Assembly: GCF_009467805.1 (NCBI RefSeq)
Contig: NZ_WIAY01000001.1
Location: forward strand, 1,182,982-1,246,981
Length of the DNA: 64,000 bases
From: Stenotrophomonas nematodicola
Lineage (GTDB): Bacteria; Pseudomonadota; Gammaproteobacteria; Xanthomonadales; Xanthomonadaceae
Reading direction: 5' to 3'
The notes beneath the pieces were generated by a model. That model saw only the letters and a program-made list of their open reading frames with translations. It made no database searches and was not told the DNA's origin. The position numbers were made by a program, and so were the translations under genes. Numbering within the stretch: position 1 is the stretch's first letter; every line of letters starts with the position of its first letter. Positions 18,398 through 27,919 of this stretch are shown here, piece after piece.

Positions 18398-19255
18398 ATG
18401 AACTACCGCCACGCCTTCCATGCCGGCAACCATGCCGACGTGCTCAAGCACGTCGTCCAGCTTGCCCTGCTCGACACCTTCAAGCGCAAGGACAGCCCGT
18501 TCTTCGTGCTCGATACCCACGGCGGCGCTGGCCGCTACCTGCTGGCCAGCGAGGAGAGCCGCAAGACCCTGGAGGCCGAGGACGGGGTCATGCGCCTGAT
18601 GGCCCAGCCGCAGCAGCCGGCCGTGATCGAGCGCTACCTCAAGGCCGTCCAGGCCGACAATCCCGTCGGGGCCATGATCAGCTACCCCGGCTCGCCGCTG
18701 CTCACCGCCCAGACCCTGCGTGCGCAGGACCGCATGGCGGTCTGCGAAGTGCAGGACGACGAAGTGGCCTCGCTCAAGGCCCTGTTCGCCCACGACGCCC
18801 GGGTCGGCGTTTACCACGCCGACGGCTACGCCCAGAACAAGGCCCTGCTGCCGCCCAAGGCCAACGGGGTCAAGATCGGCCGCGGACTGGTCCTGATCGA
18901 CCCACCCTACGAGGCGCAGGACGCCGAGTACCAGCGCATCCTGGCGTCGGTGACCGAGATCCTGGGTCGCTGGCCGCAGGCCACCTTCGCGATCTGGTTC
19001 CCGATCAAACAGCGCCGCAGCATCCTGCATTTCCTGCGCAAGGCCGTGGCGCTGCCGGTCCGCTCGGTGCTGACCGCCGAGCTGCTGATCCGGCCCGACG
19101 ACTCCCCGCTGCGGCTCAATGGCAGCGGCATGCTGCTGCTGAACCCGCCGTGGCAGTTCGACCAGATCCTGGCCCCGGCCATGCCGGCACTGAAGCAGCA
19201 CCTGGGCGAGGCCGGCGCCTCGACCCGCCTGCAGTGGCTCAAGCAGGCCGAATGA
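18398..19255 (+). CDS. rlmJ: 23S rRNA (adenine(2030)-N(6))-methyltransferase
   Basis: 285 residues, the usual RlmJ length. The N-terminus MNYRHAFHAGNHADVLKH is the family signature; the methyltransferase motif IV is IDPPYE. It methylates A2030 of 23S rRNA using S-adenosylmethionine. ATG 18398 was chosen because it starts exactly at the family N-terminus. Confidence 0.95.
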   Translation: MNYRHAFHAGNHADVLKHVVQLALLDTFKRKDSPFFVLDTHGGAGRYLLASEESRKTLEAEDGVMRLMAQPQQPAVIERYLKAVQADNPVGAMISYPGSPLLTAQTLRAQDRMAVCEVQDDEVASLKALFAHDARVGVYHADGYAQNKALLPPKANGVKIGRGLVLIDPPYEAQDAEYQRILASVTEILGRWPQATFAIWFPIKQRRSILHFLRKAVALPVRSVLTAELLIRPDDSPLRLNGSGMLLLNPPWQFDQILAPAMPALKQHLGEAGASTRLQWLKQAE

Positions 19256-19350
19256 GCCCCCGTCACCGGGGCGGCGGTCTGTGAGCGTTCCGTTCACGGA
19301 AGCCTGCCCCGGGGATGCGAGAATCCGAAGACCACCAAGGAACCACCGGT

Positions 19351-19896
19351 ATGGCTACCCGTAACCGCATGCCGCCCTGGCACGAGACCTTCAAAGCCCC
19401 CAGCGGGCATGAGCTGTTGATCCGCCCGATCCGCCCGGAAGACGGTGCGCCCCTGCACGCCGCCTTCAGCCTGTTCGGCCCGGAAGAGATCCGCGACCGT
19501 TTCCTGCAGTCGGTGACCGAACTGTCCCCGGAAACCACGCAGCGGCTGACCCACCCCAACCCCAAGACCGAGATCACCCTGGTCGCGGCGGAGTCGTTGC
19601 CGGCCGGTGAGGCCGTGGTCGGCGCGGTCGCACGCGCCTCGATCATCCAGGGCACCCGGGAGGCCGAGTACGCGATCCTGGTCAGCCGTTTCCTGGTCGG
19701 CCAGGGCCTGGGCCGCCAGTTGATGCGCAAGCTGGTCAAGTGGGCCCGCGGCAAATACCTGGACCGTCTCTACGGCGATGTCGCCGAAGAGAACGAGCCG
19801 ATGAAACAGCTGGCTGCCTCGCTGGGCTTCCAGCCGGTCCCGCACCCGCAGGGCACGCCCGGCCTGGTGCGCATGGTGCTCGAGCTCGACAGCTGA
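19351..19896 (+). CDS. GNAT-family N-acetyltransferase
   Basis: 181 residues. The acetyl-CoA pyrophosphate-binding motif is VGQGLGRQLMRKLV in the C-terminal half, and the N-terminal part (LLIRPIRPEDGAPLHAAFSLF) is common in GNATs fused to or related to acyl-CoA synthetase-linked protein acetyltransferases. Substrate unknown. ATG 19351 has an AAGGA upstream. It precedes mfd by 73 bases. Confidence 0.85.
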   Translation: MATRNRMPPWHETFKAPSGHELLIRPIRPEDGAPLHAAFSLFGPEEIRDRFLQSVTELSPETTQRLTHPNPKTEITLVAAESLPAGEAVVGAVARASIIQGTREAEYAILVSRFLVGQGLGRQLMRKLVKWARGKYLDRLYGDVAEENEPMKQLAASLGFQPVPHPQGTPGLVRMVLELDS

Positions 19897-19969
19897 CCTC
19901 ATGCCGGCCCCTGGCCGGCACGTCGGTGTCCACGGTCGTTGGCGCGGGGTCTGCTAAAATCGCCGGTTC

Positions 19970-22900
19970 ATGTCACGCACCTCCCCTCCCGCACCGCCGC
20001 TGCCTCGTTCCGGACAGCTCCGCGCCTGGTGGCGCGCCCCCGCATCGGCCACCGCGCTGGCGTGGTATGTCGCGCGTGCCGCGCAGGCCCACGACGGGCC
20101 GCTGCTGGTCATCGCGCGCGACAACCACGGCGCCAACCAGATCGAGTCGGACCTGCGTACCCTGCTGGGGAACGACACTGACCTGCCGGTGGTGGCGTTC
20201 CCGGATTGGGAAACCCTGCCCTACGATGCGTTCAGCCCGCACCCGGACATCATTTCCCAGCGCCTGGCCGCACTGCACCGCCTGCCCACGCTGAAGCGAG
20301 GCATCGTCGTGGTGCCGGTACAGACCCTGCTGCAGCACGTGGCGCCGCTGAAGTACATCGTCGGCGGCAGTTTCGACCTGACGGTGGGACAACGCCTGGA
20401 CCTGGACGCCGAGAAGCGTCGCCTGGAATCGGCCGGCTACCGCAATGTCCCGCAGGTGATGGACCCGGGCGATTTCGCCGTGCGCGGTGGGCTGCTCGAC
20501 GTCTACCCGATGGGCGCAGACGCGCCGCTGCGGGTGGAACTGCTGGACGAGGACATCGATTCGATCCGCGCCTTCGACCCCGAGTCGCAGCGTTCGCTGG
20601 ACAAGGTCGATGCGGTACGGATGCTGCCGGGCCGCGAAGTTCCGCTGGACGATGCCAGCATCGCGCGGGTGCTCGCCATCCTGCGCGAACGCTTCGACGT
20701 GGACACGCGGCGCAGTGCGCTCTACCAGGACCTCAAGTCAGGTCTGGCACCGGCCGGTGTGGAGTACTACCTGCCGCTGTTCTTCGACCAGACCGCCACG
20801 CTGTTCGATTACCTGCAGCCCAACGTGCTGCCGCTGGTGGTACCGGGCGTCGGCGACGCCGCGGCCGCATTCTGGGCGCAGACCCAGAACCGCTACGAGC
20901 AGCGCCGCCACGATGTGGAACGGCCGCTGCTGGCCCCGCAGGAGCTGTACCTCAGTCCCGAGGCCTTCAACAGCCGCCTCAACACCCTGCCGCGCGTGGA
21001 CGTGTGGGCCGCCGACCACCCTCGCATCGCCGAGGCGCACGCGCTGGGCGACCAGCCGCTACCGCCCCTGCCGGTGGCCGCGCGCGATGCCCCGGCCGGC
21101 GAGGCGCTGAAATCGTTCATTGGCCATTATCCCGGCCGCGTGCTGATCGCCGCTGATTCGCCAGGTCGCCGCGAGGCGCTGCTGGAAGTGCTGCAGGCCG
21201 CCGAGCTCAAACCGCCGGTGGTCGCCGACCTGCCGACGTTCCTGGCCCAGCCGGACCTGCGTCTGGCCATCACCGTGGCGCCGCTGGAAGACGGCTTCGC
21301 GCTGGACGATCCGGCGCTGGCGGTACTGACCGAACGCCAGCTGTTTCCCGAACGCGCCGGCCAGACCCGCCGCAGCCGCCGCGTCGGGCGCGAGCCCGAA
21401 GCGATCATCCGCGACCTCGGCGAGCTCACCGAAGGCGCGCCGATCGTCCACGAGGATCACGGCGTCGGCCGTTACCGCGGCCTGATCGTGCTCGACGCCG
21501 GCGGCATGCCGGGCGAGTTCCTCGAAATCGAATATGCCAAGGGCGACCGCCTGTACGTACCGGTCGCCCAGCTGCACCTGATCAGCCGCTACTCCGGCGC
21601 CTCGGCCGAGACCGCCCCGCTGCATTCGCTCGGAGGCGAGCAGTGGACCAAGGCCAAGCGCAAGGCCGCCGAGAAGGTCCGCGACGTGGCCGCCGAGCTG
21701 CTGGAGATCCAGGCCCGTCGGCGCGCCCGTGCCGGTCTGGCGCTGCACGTGGACCGCTCGATGTACGAACCGTTCGCGGCCGGTTTCCCGTTCGAGGAAA
21801 CCCCCGACCAGCTCGCTGCCATCGATGCGACCCTGCGCGACCTGGCCAGCAGCCAGCCGATGGACCGGGTGGTGTGCGGCGACGTGGGCTTCGGCAAGAC
21901 CGAAGTGGCCGTGCGCGCCGCCTTTGCCGCCGCCAGCGCCGGCAAGCAGGTGGCCGTGCTGGTGCCGACCACGCTGCTGGCCGAGCAGCACTACCGCAAC
22001 TTCCGCGACCGCTTTGCCGACTGGCCGCTGCGGGTGGAGGTGCTGTCGCGGTTCAAGACCAGCAAGGAAATCAAGGCCGAGCTGGAAAAAGTCGCCGCCG
22101 GCACGATCGACGTGATCATCGGCACCCACCGCCTGCTGCAGCCGGACGTGAAATTCAAGGATCTGGGCCTGGTGGTGGTCGATGAGGAGCAGCGCTTCGG
22201 CGTGCGCCAGAAGGAAGCGCTGAAGGCCATGCGCGCCAACGTGCACCTGCTGACGCTGACCGCCACGCCGATCCCGCGGACGTTGAACATGGCGATGGCC
22301 GGGCTGCGCGATCTTTCGATCATCGCCACGCCGCCGCCGAACCGGCTGGCGGTGCAGACGTTCATCACCGCCTGGGACAACGCGCTGCTGCGCGAAGCGT
22401 TCCAGCGCGAGCTGGCGCGTGGTGGCCAGCTGTATTTCCTGCACAACGACGTGGAAAGCATCGGCCGCATGCAGCGCGACCTGGCCGAGCTGGTGCCCGA
22501 AGCGCGCATCGGCATCGCCCACGGGCAGATGCCCGAGCGCGAACTGGAGCGGGTGATGCTCGATTTCCAGAAGCAGCGCTTCAACGTGCTGCTGTCGACC
22601 ACGATCATCGAGTCGGGCATCGACATCCCCAACGCCAACACCATCATCATCAACCGCGCCGACCGCTTCGGCCTGGCCCAGCTGCACCAGTTGCGCGGCC
22701 GCGTCGGCCGTTCGCATCACCGGGCCTACGCCTACCTGGTGGTGCCGGACAAGCGGTCGATGACCCCCGACGCCGAGAAGCGCCTGGAGGCGATCGCCTC
22801 GATGGACGAACTGGGTGCGGGTTTCACTCTGGCCACGCACGACCTGGAGATCCGCGGTGCCGGCGAACTGCTCGGCGAGGACCAGAGCGGGCAGATGGCC

Positions 22901-23437
22901 GAGGTCGGCTTCAGCCTGTACACCGAGCTGCTCGAACGCGCCGTGCGCAGCATCCGGCTGGGCAAGCTGCCCGATCTGGACGCCGGCGAGGAAGCGCGCG
23001 GCGCGGAAGTGGAACTGCATGTGCCGGCGTTGATTCCGGACGACTACCTGCCCGATGTGCACACCCGCCTGACCCTGTACAAGCGCATCAGCAGCGCGCG
23101 CGATCCGGACGACCTGCGCGAACTGCAGGTGGAGATGATCGACCGCTTCGGGCTGCTGCCCGATCCGGCCAAACACCTGTTCGCCGTGGCCGAGCTGAAA
23201 CTGCAGGCCAACGCGCGCGGCATCCGCAAGCTTGAGCTGGGCGAGAACGGCGGCCGCATCGTGTTCGATGCCAAGCCGGACATCGACCCGATGGCGGTCA
23301 TCCAGCTGATCCAGAAGCAGCCCAAGCTGTACAGCATGGACGGCCCGGACAAGCTGCGCATCCGCCACCCCCTGCCCCTGCCAGAAGACCGCTTCAGCGC
23401 CGCCAAGGCGCTGCTGCTGACGCTCGCGCCGGGCTGA
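19970..23437 (+). CDS. mfd: transcription-repair coupling factor
   Basis: 1155 residues, full Mfd length. Order: UvrB-homology region that recruits UvrA, CarD-like RNA polymerase interaction domain (EDHGVGRYRGL), superfamily 2 translocase with Walker A GDVGFGKTEVA and Walker B DEEQRFGV, motif TATPIPRTLNMA, and motif VI region QLRGRVGRSHH, then the autoinhibitory C-terminal domain. It removes RNA polymerase stalled at DNA lesions and recruits UvrAB. Confidence 0.98.
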   Translation: MSRTSPPAPPLPRSGQLRAWWRAPASATALAWYVARAAQAHDGPLLVIARDNHGANQIESDLRTLLGNDTDLPVVAFPDWETLPYDAFSPHPDIISQRLAALHRLPTLKRGIVVVPVQTLLQHVAPLKYIVGGSFDLTVGQRLDLDAEKRRLESAGYRNVPQVMDPGDFAVRGGLLDVYPMGADAPLRVELLDEDIDSIRAFDPESQRSLDKVDAVRMLPGREVPLDDASIARVLAILRERFDVDTRRSALYQDLKSGLAPAGVEYYLPLFFDQTATLFDYLQPNVLPLVVPGVGDAAAAFWAQTQNRYEQRRHDVERPLLAPQELYLSPEAFNSRLNTLPRVDVWAADHPRIAEAHALGDQPLPPLPVAARDAPAGEALKSFIGHYPGRVLIAADSPGRREALLEVLQAAELKPPVVADLPTFLAQPDLRLAITVAPLEDGFALDDPALAVLTERQLFPERAGQTRRSRRVGREPEAIIRDLGELTEGAPIVHEDHGVGRYRGLIVLDAGGMPGEFLEIEYAKGDRLYVPVAQLHLISRYSGASAETAPLHSLGGEQWTKAKRKAAEKVRDVAAELLEIQARRRARAGLALHVDRSMYEPFAAGFPFEETPDQLAAIDATLRDLASSQPMDRVVCGDVGFGKTEVAVRAAFAAASAGKQVAVLVPTTLLAEQHYRNFRDRFADWPLRVEVLSRFKTSKEIKAELEKVAAGTIDVIIGTHRLLQPDVKFKDLGLVVVDEEQRFGVRQKEALKAMRANVHLLTLTATPIPRTLNMAMAGLRDLSIIATPPPNRLAVQTFITAWDNALLREAFQRELARGGQLYFLHNDVESIGRMQRDLAELVPEARIGIAHGQMPERELERVMLDFQKQRFNVLLSTTIIESGIDIPNANTIIINRADRFGLAQLHQLRGRVGRSHHRAYAYLVVPDKRSMTPDAEKRLEAIASMDELGAGFTLATHDLEIRGAGELLGEDQSGQMAEVGFSLYTELLERAVRSIRLGKLPDLDAGEEARGAEVELHVPALIPDDYLPDVHTRLTLYKRISSARDPDDLRELQVEMIDRFGLLPDPAKHLFAVAELKLQANARGIRKLELGENGGRIVFDAKPDIDPMAVIQLIQKQPKLYSMDGPDKLRIRHPLPLPEDRFSAAKALLLTLAPG

Positions 23438-23514
23438 CCGCTCCCCCGACCCCCTTCGCTCAGCGGGCCGGAGGGGCTCACCCTGTTCTTTTGCCCGCGA
23501 CAAGGAGAGTTGCT

Positions 23515-24027
23515 TTGAAACGATTCCATTACCTGCTGCTGGCCGCCGTGCTGGCCCTGCTGACCGCCTGTGGTGGCGGCATGAGCGCCCGCGACTACCT
23601 CACCGAGAACGTCGCATATTGGAACGGCACCACCAGCACCGTGCAGCAATGGACCGTCGGGCCGCAGAGCGAACAGCTGCAGCGTGCACTGCAGGAAGGC
23701 AAGGGCCTGGGCACCTTCACGTTCGCGCTGGGCAATGCGCAGAAGGAGATGAAGGACCGCCTGGTCAGCATCGACCAGATGCCCCCGGCCGACGACGCCA
23801 AGGACCTGCACCAGAAGCTGCGCACCTATGTGCAGACCGCCGAGGAACTGTTCGGCGTGCTGCTGCAGATCGCCGCGCTGCCGGATGGCTACAGCCAGGA
23901 GCAGATCGCGCCGATGGCCGAGAAGCTGACCGCCATCGGTGAGCGCATGGACGTGGAAATGCAGTCCCTGAGCGATGCCCAGGATGCCTACGCCAAGCAG
24001 CACCGCATCAACCTGCAGAAGCATTGA
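23515..24027 (+). CDS. predicted lipoprotein of unknown function
   Basis: 170 residues starting at TTG 23515, preceded by AAGGAG at good spacing. The signal ends in a lipobox (LLTAC), so it is lipidated at the envelope. The mature part is helical and charged with no recognised fold; the segment between 40 and 165 looks like a small helical bundle. It ends immediately before a strong hairpin. Confidence 0.75.
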   Translation: MKRFHYLLLAAVLALLTACGGGMSARDYLTENVAYWNGTTSTVQQWTVGPQSEQLQRALQEGKGLGTFTFALGNAQKEMKDRLVSIDQMPPADDAKDLHQKLRTYVQTAEELFGVLLQIAALPDGYSQEQIAPMAEKLTAIGERMDVEMQSLSDAQDAYAKQHRINLQKH

Positions 24028-24034
24028 TCCACCC

Positions 24035-24062
24035 GGTCCCGGCCACGCAGGTGGCCGGGACC
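24035..24062 (+). terminator. GC-rich hairpin after the lipoprotein gene
   Basis: A perfect 12-base stem GGTCCCGGCCAC with GCAG loop begins 8 bases after the lipoprotein stop. Only a weak T stretch follows, so it may be a partial terminator or attenuator ahead of the HD-GYP gene. Confidence 0.5.
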
Positions 24063-24071
24063 CTTGAAGTT

Positions 24072-24683
24072 GTGACCGTGACCGATCCCCTCCCCCGTCC
24101 CACCGATCCCCCCCTCGCCTGCTCCATCGACGCGCTGTCGATGTCGCTGCAGATGCGCGACCCCTATACCCGTTTCCACTGCGACCGCGTCGGCACGATG
24201 TGCGAGCAGCTGGGACGCTACTGCGACCTCGATGCAACCGACCTGTCGCACCTGGCCCTTGCCGCGCGCTTCCACGACATCGGCAAGATCGGCATTCCCG
24301 ACAATGTCCTGCTGCATCCGGCACGCCTGGATGACGATCAGCGCGCGATCATGCGCACGCACCCCGAGCGCGGCGAACGCATCTTCGCCGCTACCGGCCG
24401 CGCCGATGCCCAGGCGGTGGCACGCCTGATCCGCGGCCACCATGAGGCCTACGATGGCAGCGGCTACCCCGATGGCCTGCGTGGCAGCGACATTCCGCTG
24501 GCCGCCCGCGTCCTCACCGTCGTCGACGCCTGGGACGCCATGACCAGTGAGCGGCCCTACCGCGATGCGATGGAGCGCAGCCGCGTCATGTTCCTGCTGG
24601 AGGACGCTTCCGGCGGCATGATCGATCCACAGGTCCTGGGTGCGTTCCAACACCTGCTGCGCCGCGAACCGGGCCTGGGCTGA
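24072..24683 (+). CDS. HD-GYP domain cyclic-di-GMP phosphodiesterase
   Basis: About 203 residues made almost only of an HD-GYP domain. The HD dyad is in FHDIGKIGIPD, the further metal ligands in HHEAYDGSGYPDGL (the GYP motif) and VVDAWDAMTSERPYR follows. It should hydrolyse c-di-GMP and lower its level. No receiver or sensor domain is present, so its input is unclear. GTG 24072 is used because the hairpin at 24035-24062 would otherwise lie inside the gene; GTG 24078 or TTG 24024 are alternatives. Confidence 0.88.
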   Translation: MTVTDPLPRPTDPPLACSIDALSMSLQMRDPYTRFHCDRVGTMCEQLGRYCDLDATDLSHLALAARFHDIGKIGIPDNVLLHPARLDDDQRAIMRTHPERGERIFAATGRADAQAVARLIRGHHEAYDGSGYPDGLRGSDIPLAARVLTVVDAWDAMTSERPYRDAMERSRVMFLLEDASGGMIDPQVLGAFQHLLRREPGLG

Positions 24684-24704
24684 GTCCCTGCGGTCGGCCC
24701 ACAA

Positions 24705-24728
24705 AAAACCCGGCAATTGCCGGGTTTT
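24705..24728. terminator. bidirectional intrinsic terminator
   Basis: A 24-base perfect palindrome (AAAACCCGGCAATTGCCGGG and TTTT) with T runs on both strands separates the convergent HD-GYP and M13 peptidase genes. Confidence 0.92.
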
Positions 24729-24751
24729 CTGTTGGCATCAACCGCGCGCGA

Positions 24752-26851
24752 TCACCAGATCACGACACGCTTGTCGTCGGCACGCACCATGCCGTCGCCG
24801 GCCTTGCACGCGAATGCCTGCGCATAGGCGGGCATGTTCGACGGCGCGCCGTTGGCACGGAAGTTTGCCGGCGCGTGCGGATCGGTGTTCAGGCGCACGC
24901 GCAGCTCGCCTTCGGTGAAGTTGCGGCGCCACACGGTAGCCCAGTTCATGAAGAAGCGCTGGTCCTGGGTATAGCCGTCGACCGGCACGTTCACCTTCGG
25001 GTCTTCCTTCAACGCCATCTGCAGCGCGTCGTAGGCCACGGTCAGGCCACCCAGGTCACCGATGTTCTCGCCCAGGGTCAGCTTGCCCTTCACATTCACG
25101 CCCGGCAGCGATTCATAGCCGTCGAACTGCGCAACCAGCTGGTCGGTCCGCTGGGTGAAAGCACTGCGGTCGGTGTCGGTCCACCAGTTGTCGAAGTTGC
25201 CGTTGGCGGCGAACTGGCTGCCCGAATCATCGTAACCGTGCATCATCTCGTGGCCGATCACCGCACCGATGCCGCCGTAGTTCAGCGCCGGATCGGCCTT
25301 GGCGTCGAAGAACGGCGCCTGCAGGATCGCTGCGGGGAACACGATCTCGTTCTTGGTCGGGTTGTAGTAGGCGTTGACGGTCTGCGGCGTCATGCCCCAC
25401 TCGGTCTTGTCGACCGGCTTGCCGATCTTGGCCAGCATGAAGCGGTAGTTGAACGCACGCGCGGCCTGCATGTTGGCCAGGTAGCTGTCGCCGTTGGTCT
25501 CCAGGCCCGACCAGTCACGCCACTTGTCCGGGTAGCCGATCTTCGGCGTGAAACTGGCCCACTTCTCCAGCGCCTTCTTGCGGGTGTCTTCGCTCATCCA
25601 CTCCAGCTTCTCCAGACGCGCCTTCAGCGCGACCGAGAGGTTCTCCACCAGGTGCTGCATCGCCACCTTGGATTCGGCCGGGAACACGGCATCGACGTAC
25701 AGCTGGCCCAGGCCTTCGCCGATGGCGCCATTGACCGATTCCAGCACGCGCTTCCAGCGCGGCTGCATTTCCTTCTGGCCACGCAGGGTGGTGCCGTAGA
25801 AGTCGAAGTTGGCCTTCTCGAAGGCGCTGCTCAGGTACGGCGCAGCGTCATCGATGGTGTGGAAGCGCAGGTAGGCCTGCCAGGTGGCGGCCGGCACGTC
25901 GGCCAGCATCTTGTCCACTTCGCCGAAGAAGGCCGGCTGGGCCAGCGAGAACTTCTGCGCGGCCGGCACCTTCAGGGTGTCGAATAGTGCGGTCCAGCTG
26001 AAGTTCGGGGTCAGCTTGTCGGCCTCGGCGGCGCTCATCGGGTTGTAGCGCTTGGACGGGTCACGCAGCTCGATGCGCGACAGCGAGGCCTTGGCCAGAC
26101 GGGTTTCGAAGTCCAGCACGGCCTTGGCCTGGGTCTTGGCCTGCTCGGCATCGACGCCGGACAGCGTCAGCACCTGGGCGATGTAGGCCACGTAGGCGTC
26201 GCGGATCTTGGCCTGCGCATCGTCGACGTAATAGCCCTTTTCCGGCAGCCCCAGGCCGCCCTGGCCGACGTAGGCGATGACGTTGGCCGAATCCTTGTAG
26301 TCCGCATTGCCGAACAGCGAGAACAGCACGCCCTGGCCCTGCGCCTGGCTGTCGCGCAGGTACTGGGCGATGGTGGCGGTGTCCTTCAGCGCCGCGATCT
26401 TGTCCAGCTGCGGCTGCAGCGGCGCGATGCCGGCAGCTTCGATCTTCGCCTCGTCCGAACCGGTCTTCCAGATGTCGCCGATCTTGGCTTCCACCGAACC
26501 GGCCTTGGCCTGGCTGGCGGCCGCCTGCTGGACCAGCGCGTGCTGCACTTCCAGCGAGCGCTCGCGCAGGATTTCGAAGCTGCCCCAGGTGGTCTGGTCG
26601 TTGGGCACCGGGTTGGCCTTGAGCCACTTGCTGTTGACGAACCCGTTGAGGTCCGTGCAGGCCGCGATGGTCGGGTCCAGGTCGGCGCTGTTGAGGGAGA
26701 TCAGCGCAGTCTTGATCTGCGACTGGTCGAAGGCCGGCCTGGCAGCGGCATCGGCCGTGGCCGCAGGGGTGGGTTCAGTCTTGCCGCACGACGCCAGCGA
26801 CGCGGCGATGGCGAGGGTCAGGCCCAGCGGGACCAGTTTGGACAACTTCAT
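24752..26851 (-). CDS. M13-family zinc metallopeptidase, lipoprotein
   Basis: 699 residues, the size of neprilysin/PepO-type peptidases. A lipoprotein signal (LAIAASLASC) anchors it. The catalytic zinc site is IGHEMMHGYD (about residues 530-537) with the third ligand in ENIGDLGGL (about 594). The C-terminus CKAGDGMVRADDKRVVIW has the family's typical CKxGxxM form. It probably trims peptides in the periplasm. Confidence 0.95.
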   Translation of the reverse strand: MKLSKLVPLGLTLAIAASLASCGKTEPTPAATADAAARPAFDQSQIKTALISLNSADLDPTIAACTDLNGFVNSKWLKANPVPNDQTTWGSFEILRERSLEVQHALVQQAAASQAKAGSVEAKIGDIWKTGSDEAKIEAAGIAPLQPQLDKIAALKDTATIAQYLRDSQAQGQGVLFSLFGNADYKDSANVIAYVGQGGLGLPEKGYYVDDAQAKIRDAYVAYIAQVLTLSGVDAEQAKTQAKAVLDFETRLAKASLSRIELRDPSKRYNPMSAAEADKLTPNFSWTALFDTLKVPAAQKFSLAQPAFFGEVDKMLADVPAATWQAYLRFHTIDDAAPYLSSAFEKANFDFYGTTLRGQKEMQPRWKRVLESVNGAIGEGLGQLYVDAVFPAESKVAMQHLVENLSVALKARLEKLEWMSEDTRKKALEKWASFTPKIGYPDKWRDWSGLETNGDSYLANMQAARAFNYRFMLAKIGKPVDKTEWGMTPQTVNAYYNPTKNEIVFPAAILQAPFFDAKADPALNYGGIGAVIGHEMMHGYDDSGSQFAANGNFDNWWTDTDRSAFTQRTDQLVAQFDGYESLPGVNVKGKLTLGENIGDLGGLTVAYDALQMALKEDPKVNVPVDGYTQDQRFFMNWATVWRRNFTEGELRVRLNTDPHAPANFRANGAPSNMPAYAQAFACKAGDGMVRADDKRVVIW

Positions 26852-27091
26852 TCGACTCTCCGGCTACGGATGGATGCAACGCCCGGATGGCGGGCAATCA
26901 CGGAGCGTAGCGCGGGAGGGGAAGCTCGGGACCGGCCAAAGGTCACCCCCCTGCCACGGGGGGTGCGGGGCAGCCTCCCCCTGGCGGTGGGTGCGGGCGT
27001 CGGTCCGCACGGGTCTGCCCACATGGGGCGCCAACGGCAGCCGGGCAGCGCCCGGCTTTGCCTGGCGCGACCTGCTGCGGGTGGAGGGGCG

Positions 27092-27841
27092 CTACTTCGC
27101 CTTGCCCTGATTGGCCACGGCCTCGGCGGCCCTGCGTGCCGCTTCCGGGTCGCCCAGGTAGCGGAACGACTGCACGGTGAGGTCGTCGTTGAGCTCGAAC
27201 AGCAGCGGGATACCGGTCGGGATGTTGAGTTCCAGGATGGCTTCCTGCGACACATTGTTGAGGTACTTGTACAGCGCGCGCAGCGAGTTGCCATGCGCGG
27301 TGACCAGCACGGTCTTGCCATCCTTGAGCTGCGGAGCGATCGAATCGAACCAGTACGGCAGCACGCGGTCCAGCGTGGTCGCCAGCGATTCAGTGCCCGG
27401 CAGCGCATTGCGGTCCAGACCGGCGTAACGGCGGTCGTGGATCGGGTGGCCCGGGTCTTCGCGGTCCATTGCCGGCGGGGGGATGTCGTAGGAACGGCGC
27501 CAGATCTTGACCTGGTCCTCCCCATGCTTCGCGGCGGTCTCGGCCTTGTCCAGGCCCTGCAGGCCGCCGTAGTGACGCTCGTTCAGGCGCCAGCTCTTGC
27601 TGACCGGCAGCCAGTCCTGGTCCAGCTCGGCCAGTGCCCCCTGCAGGGTGTGGATGGCGCGCTTGAGCACCGAGGTGTGCGCCACATCGAACTGCAGGCC
27701 TTCCTCGCGCATCAGACGACCGGCGGCGGCGGCCTCACGGCGCCCCTGCTCGGTCAGCTCCACGTCCACCCAGCCGGTGAAGCGGTTGTCCAGGTTCCAC
27801 TGGCTCTGGCCGTGGCGCAACAGTACGAGTTTCCGGGTCAC
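27092..27841 (-). CDS. gpmA: 2,3-bisphosphoglycerate-dependent phosphoglycerate mutase
   Basis: 249 residues, GTG start at 27841. The phosphohistidine motif is [10 protein letters not shown], and the second active His is in [17 protein letters not shown]. It interconverts 3- and 2-phosphoglycerate in glycolysis and gluconeogenesis. The GTG start gives the family N-terminus ([10 protein letters not shown]); the upstream extension is not family-like. Confidence 0.96.
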   Translation of the reverse strand: MTRKLVLLRHGQSQWNLDNRFTGWVDVELTEQGRREAAAAGRLMREEGLQFDVAHTSVLKRAIHTLQGALAELDQDWLPVSKSWRLNERHYGGLQGLDKAETAAKHGEDQVKIWRRSYDIPPPAMDREDPGHPIHDRRYAGLDRNALPGTESLATTLDRVLPYWFDSIAPQLKDGKTVLVTAHGNSLRALYKYLNNVSQEAILELNIPTGIPLLFELNDDLTVQSFRYLGDPEAARRAAEAVANQGKAK

Positions 27842-27919
27842 TGCAGTATCTCCGACAGATGGCAAGGCAGGCGGGCATTGTAGCGGCAAGCCCGCCCGGC
27901 CCGCCTGCGTACGCCACAG

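Noticed and set aside
21059..23503. 814-residue open frame on the minus strand
   Set aside because: Antisense shadow of mfd.
26944..26965. Hairpin CACCCCCC / GGGGGGTG between the M13 peptidase and gpmA genes
   Set aside because: No T run on either strand; cannot be separated from chance in GC-rich DNA.
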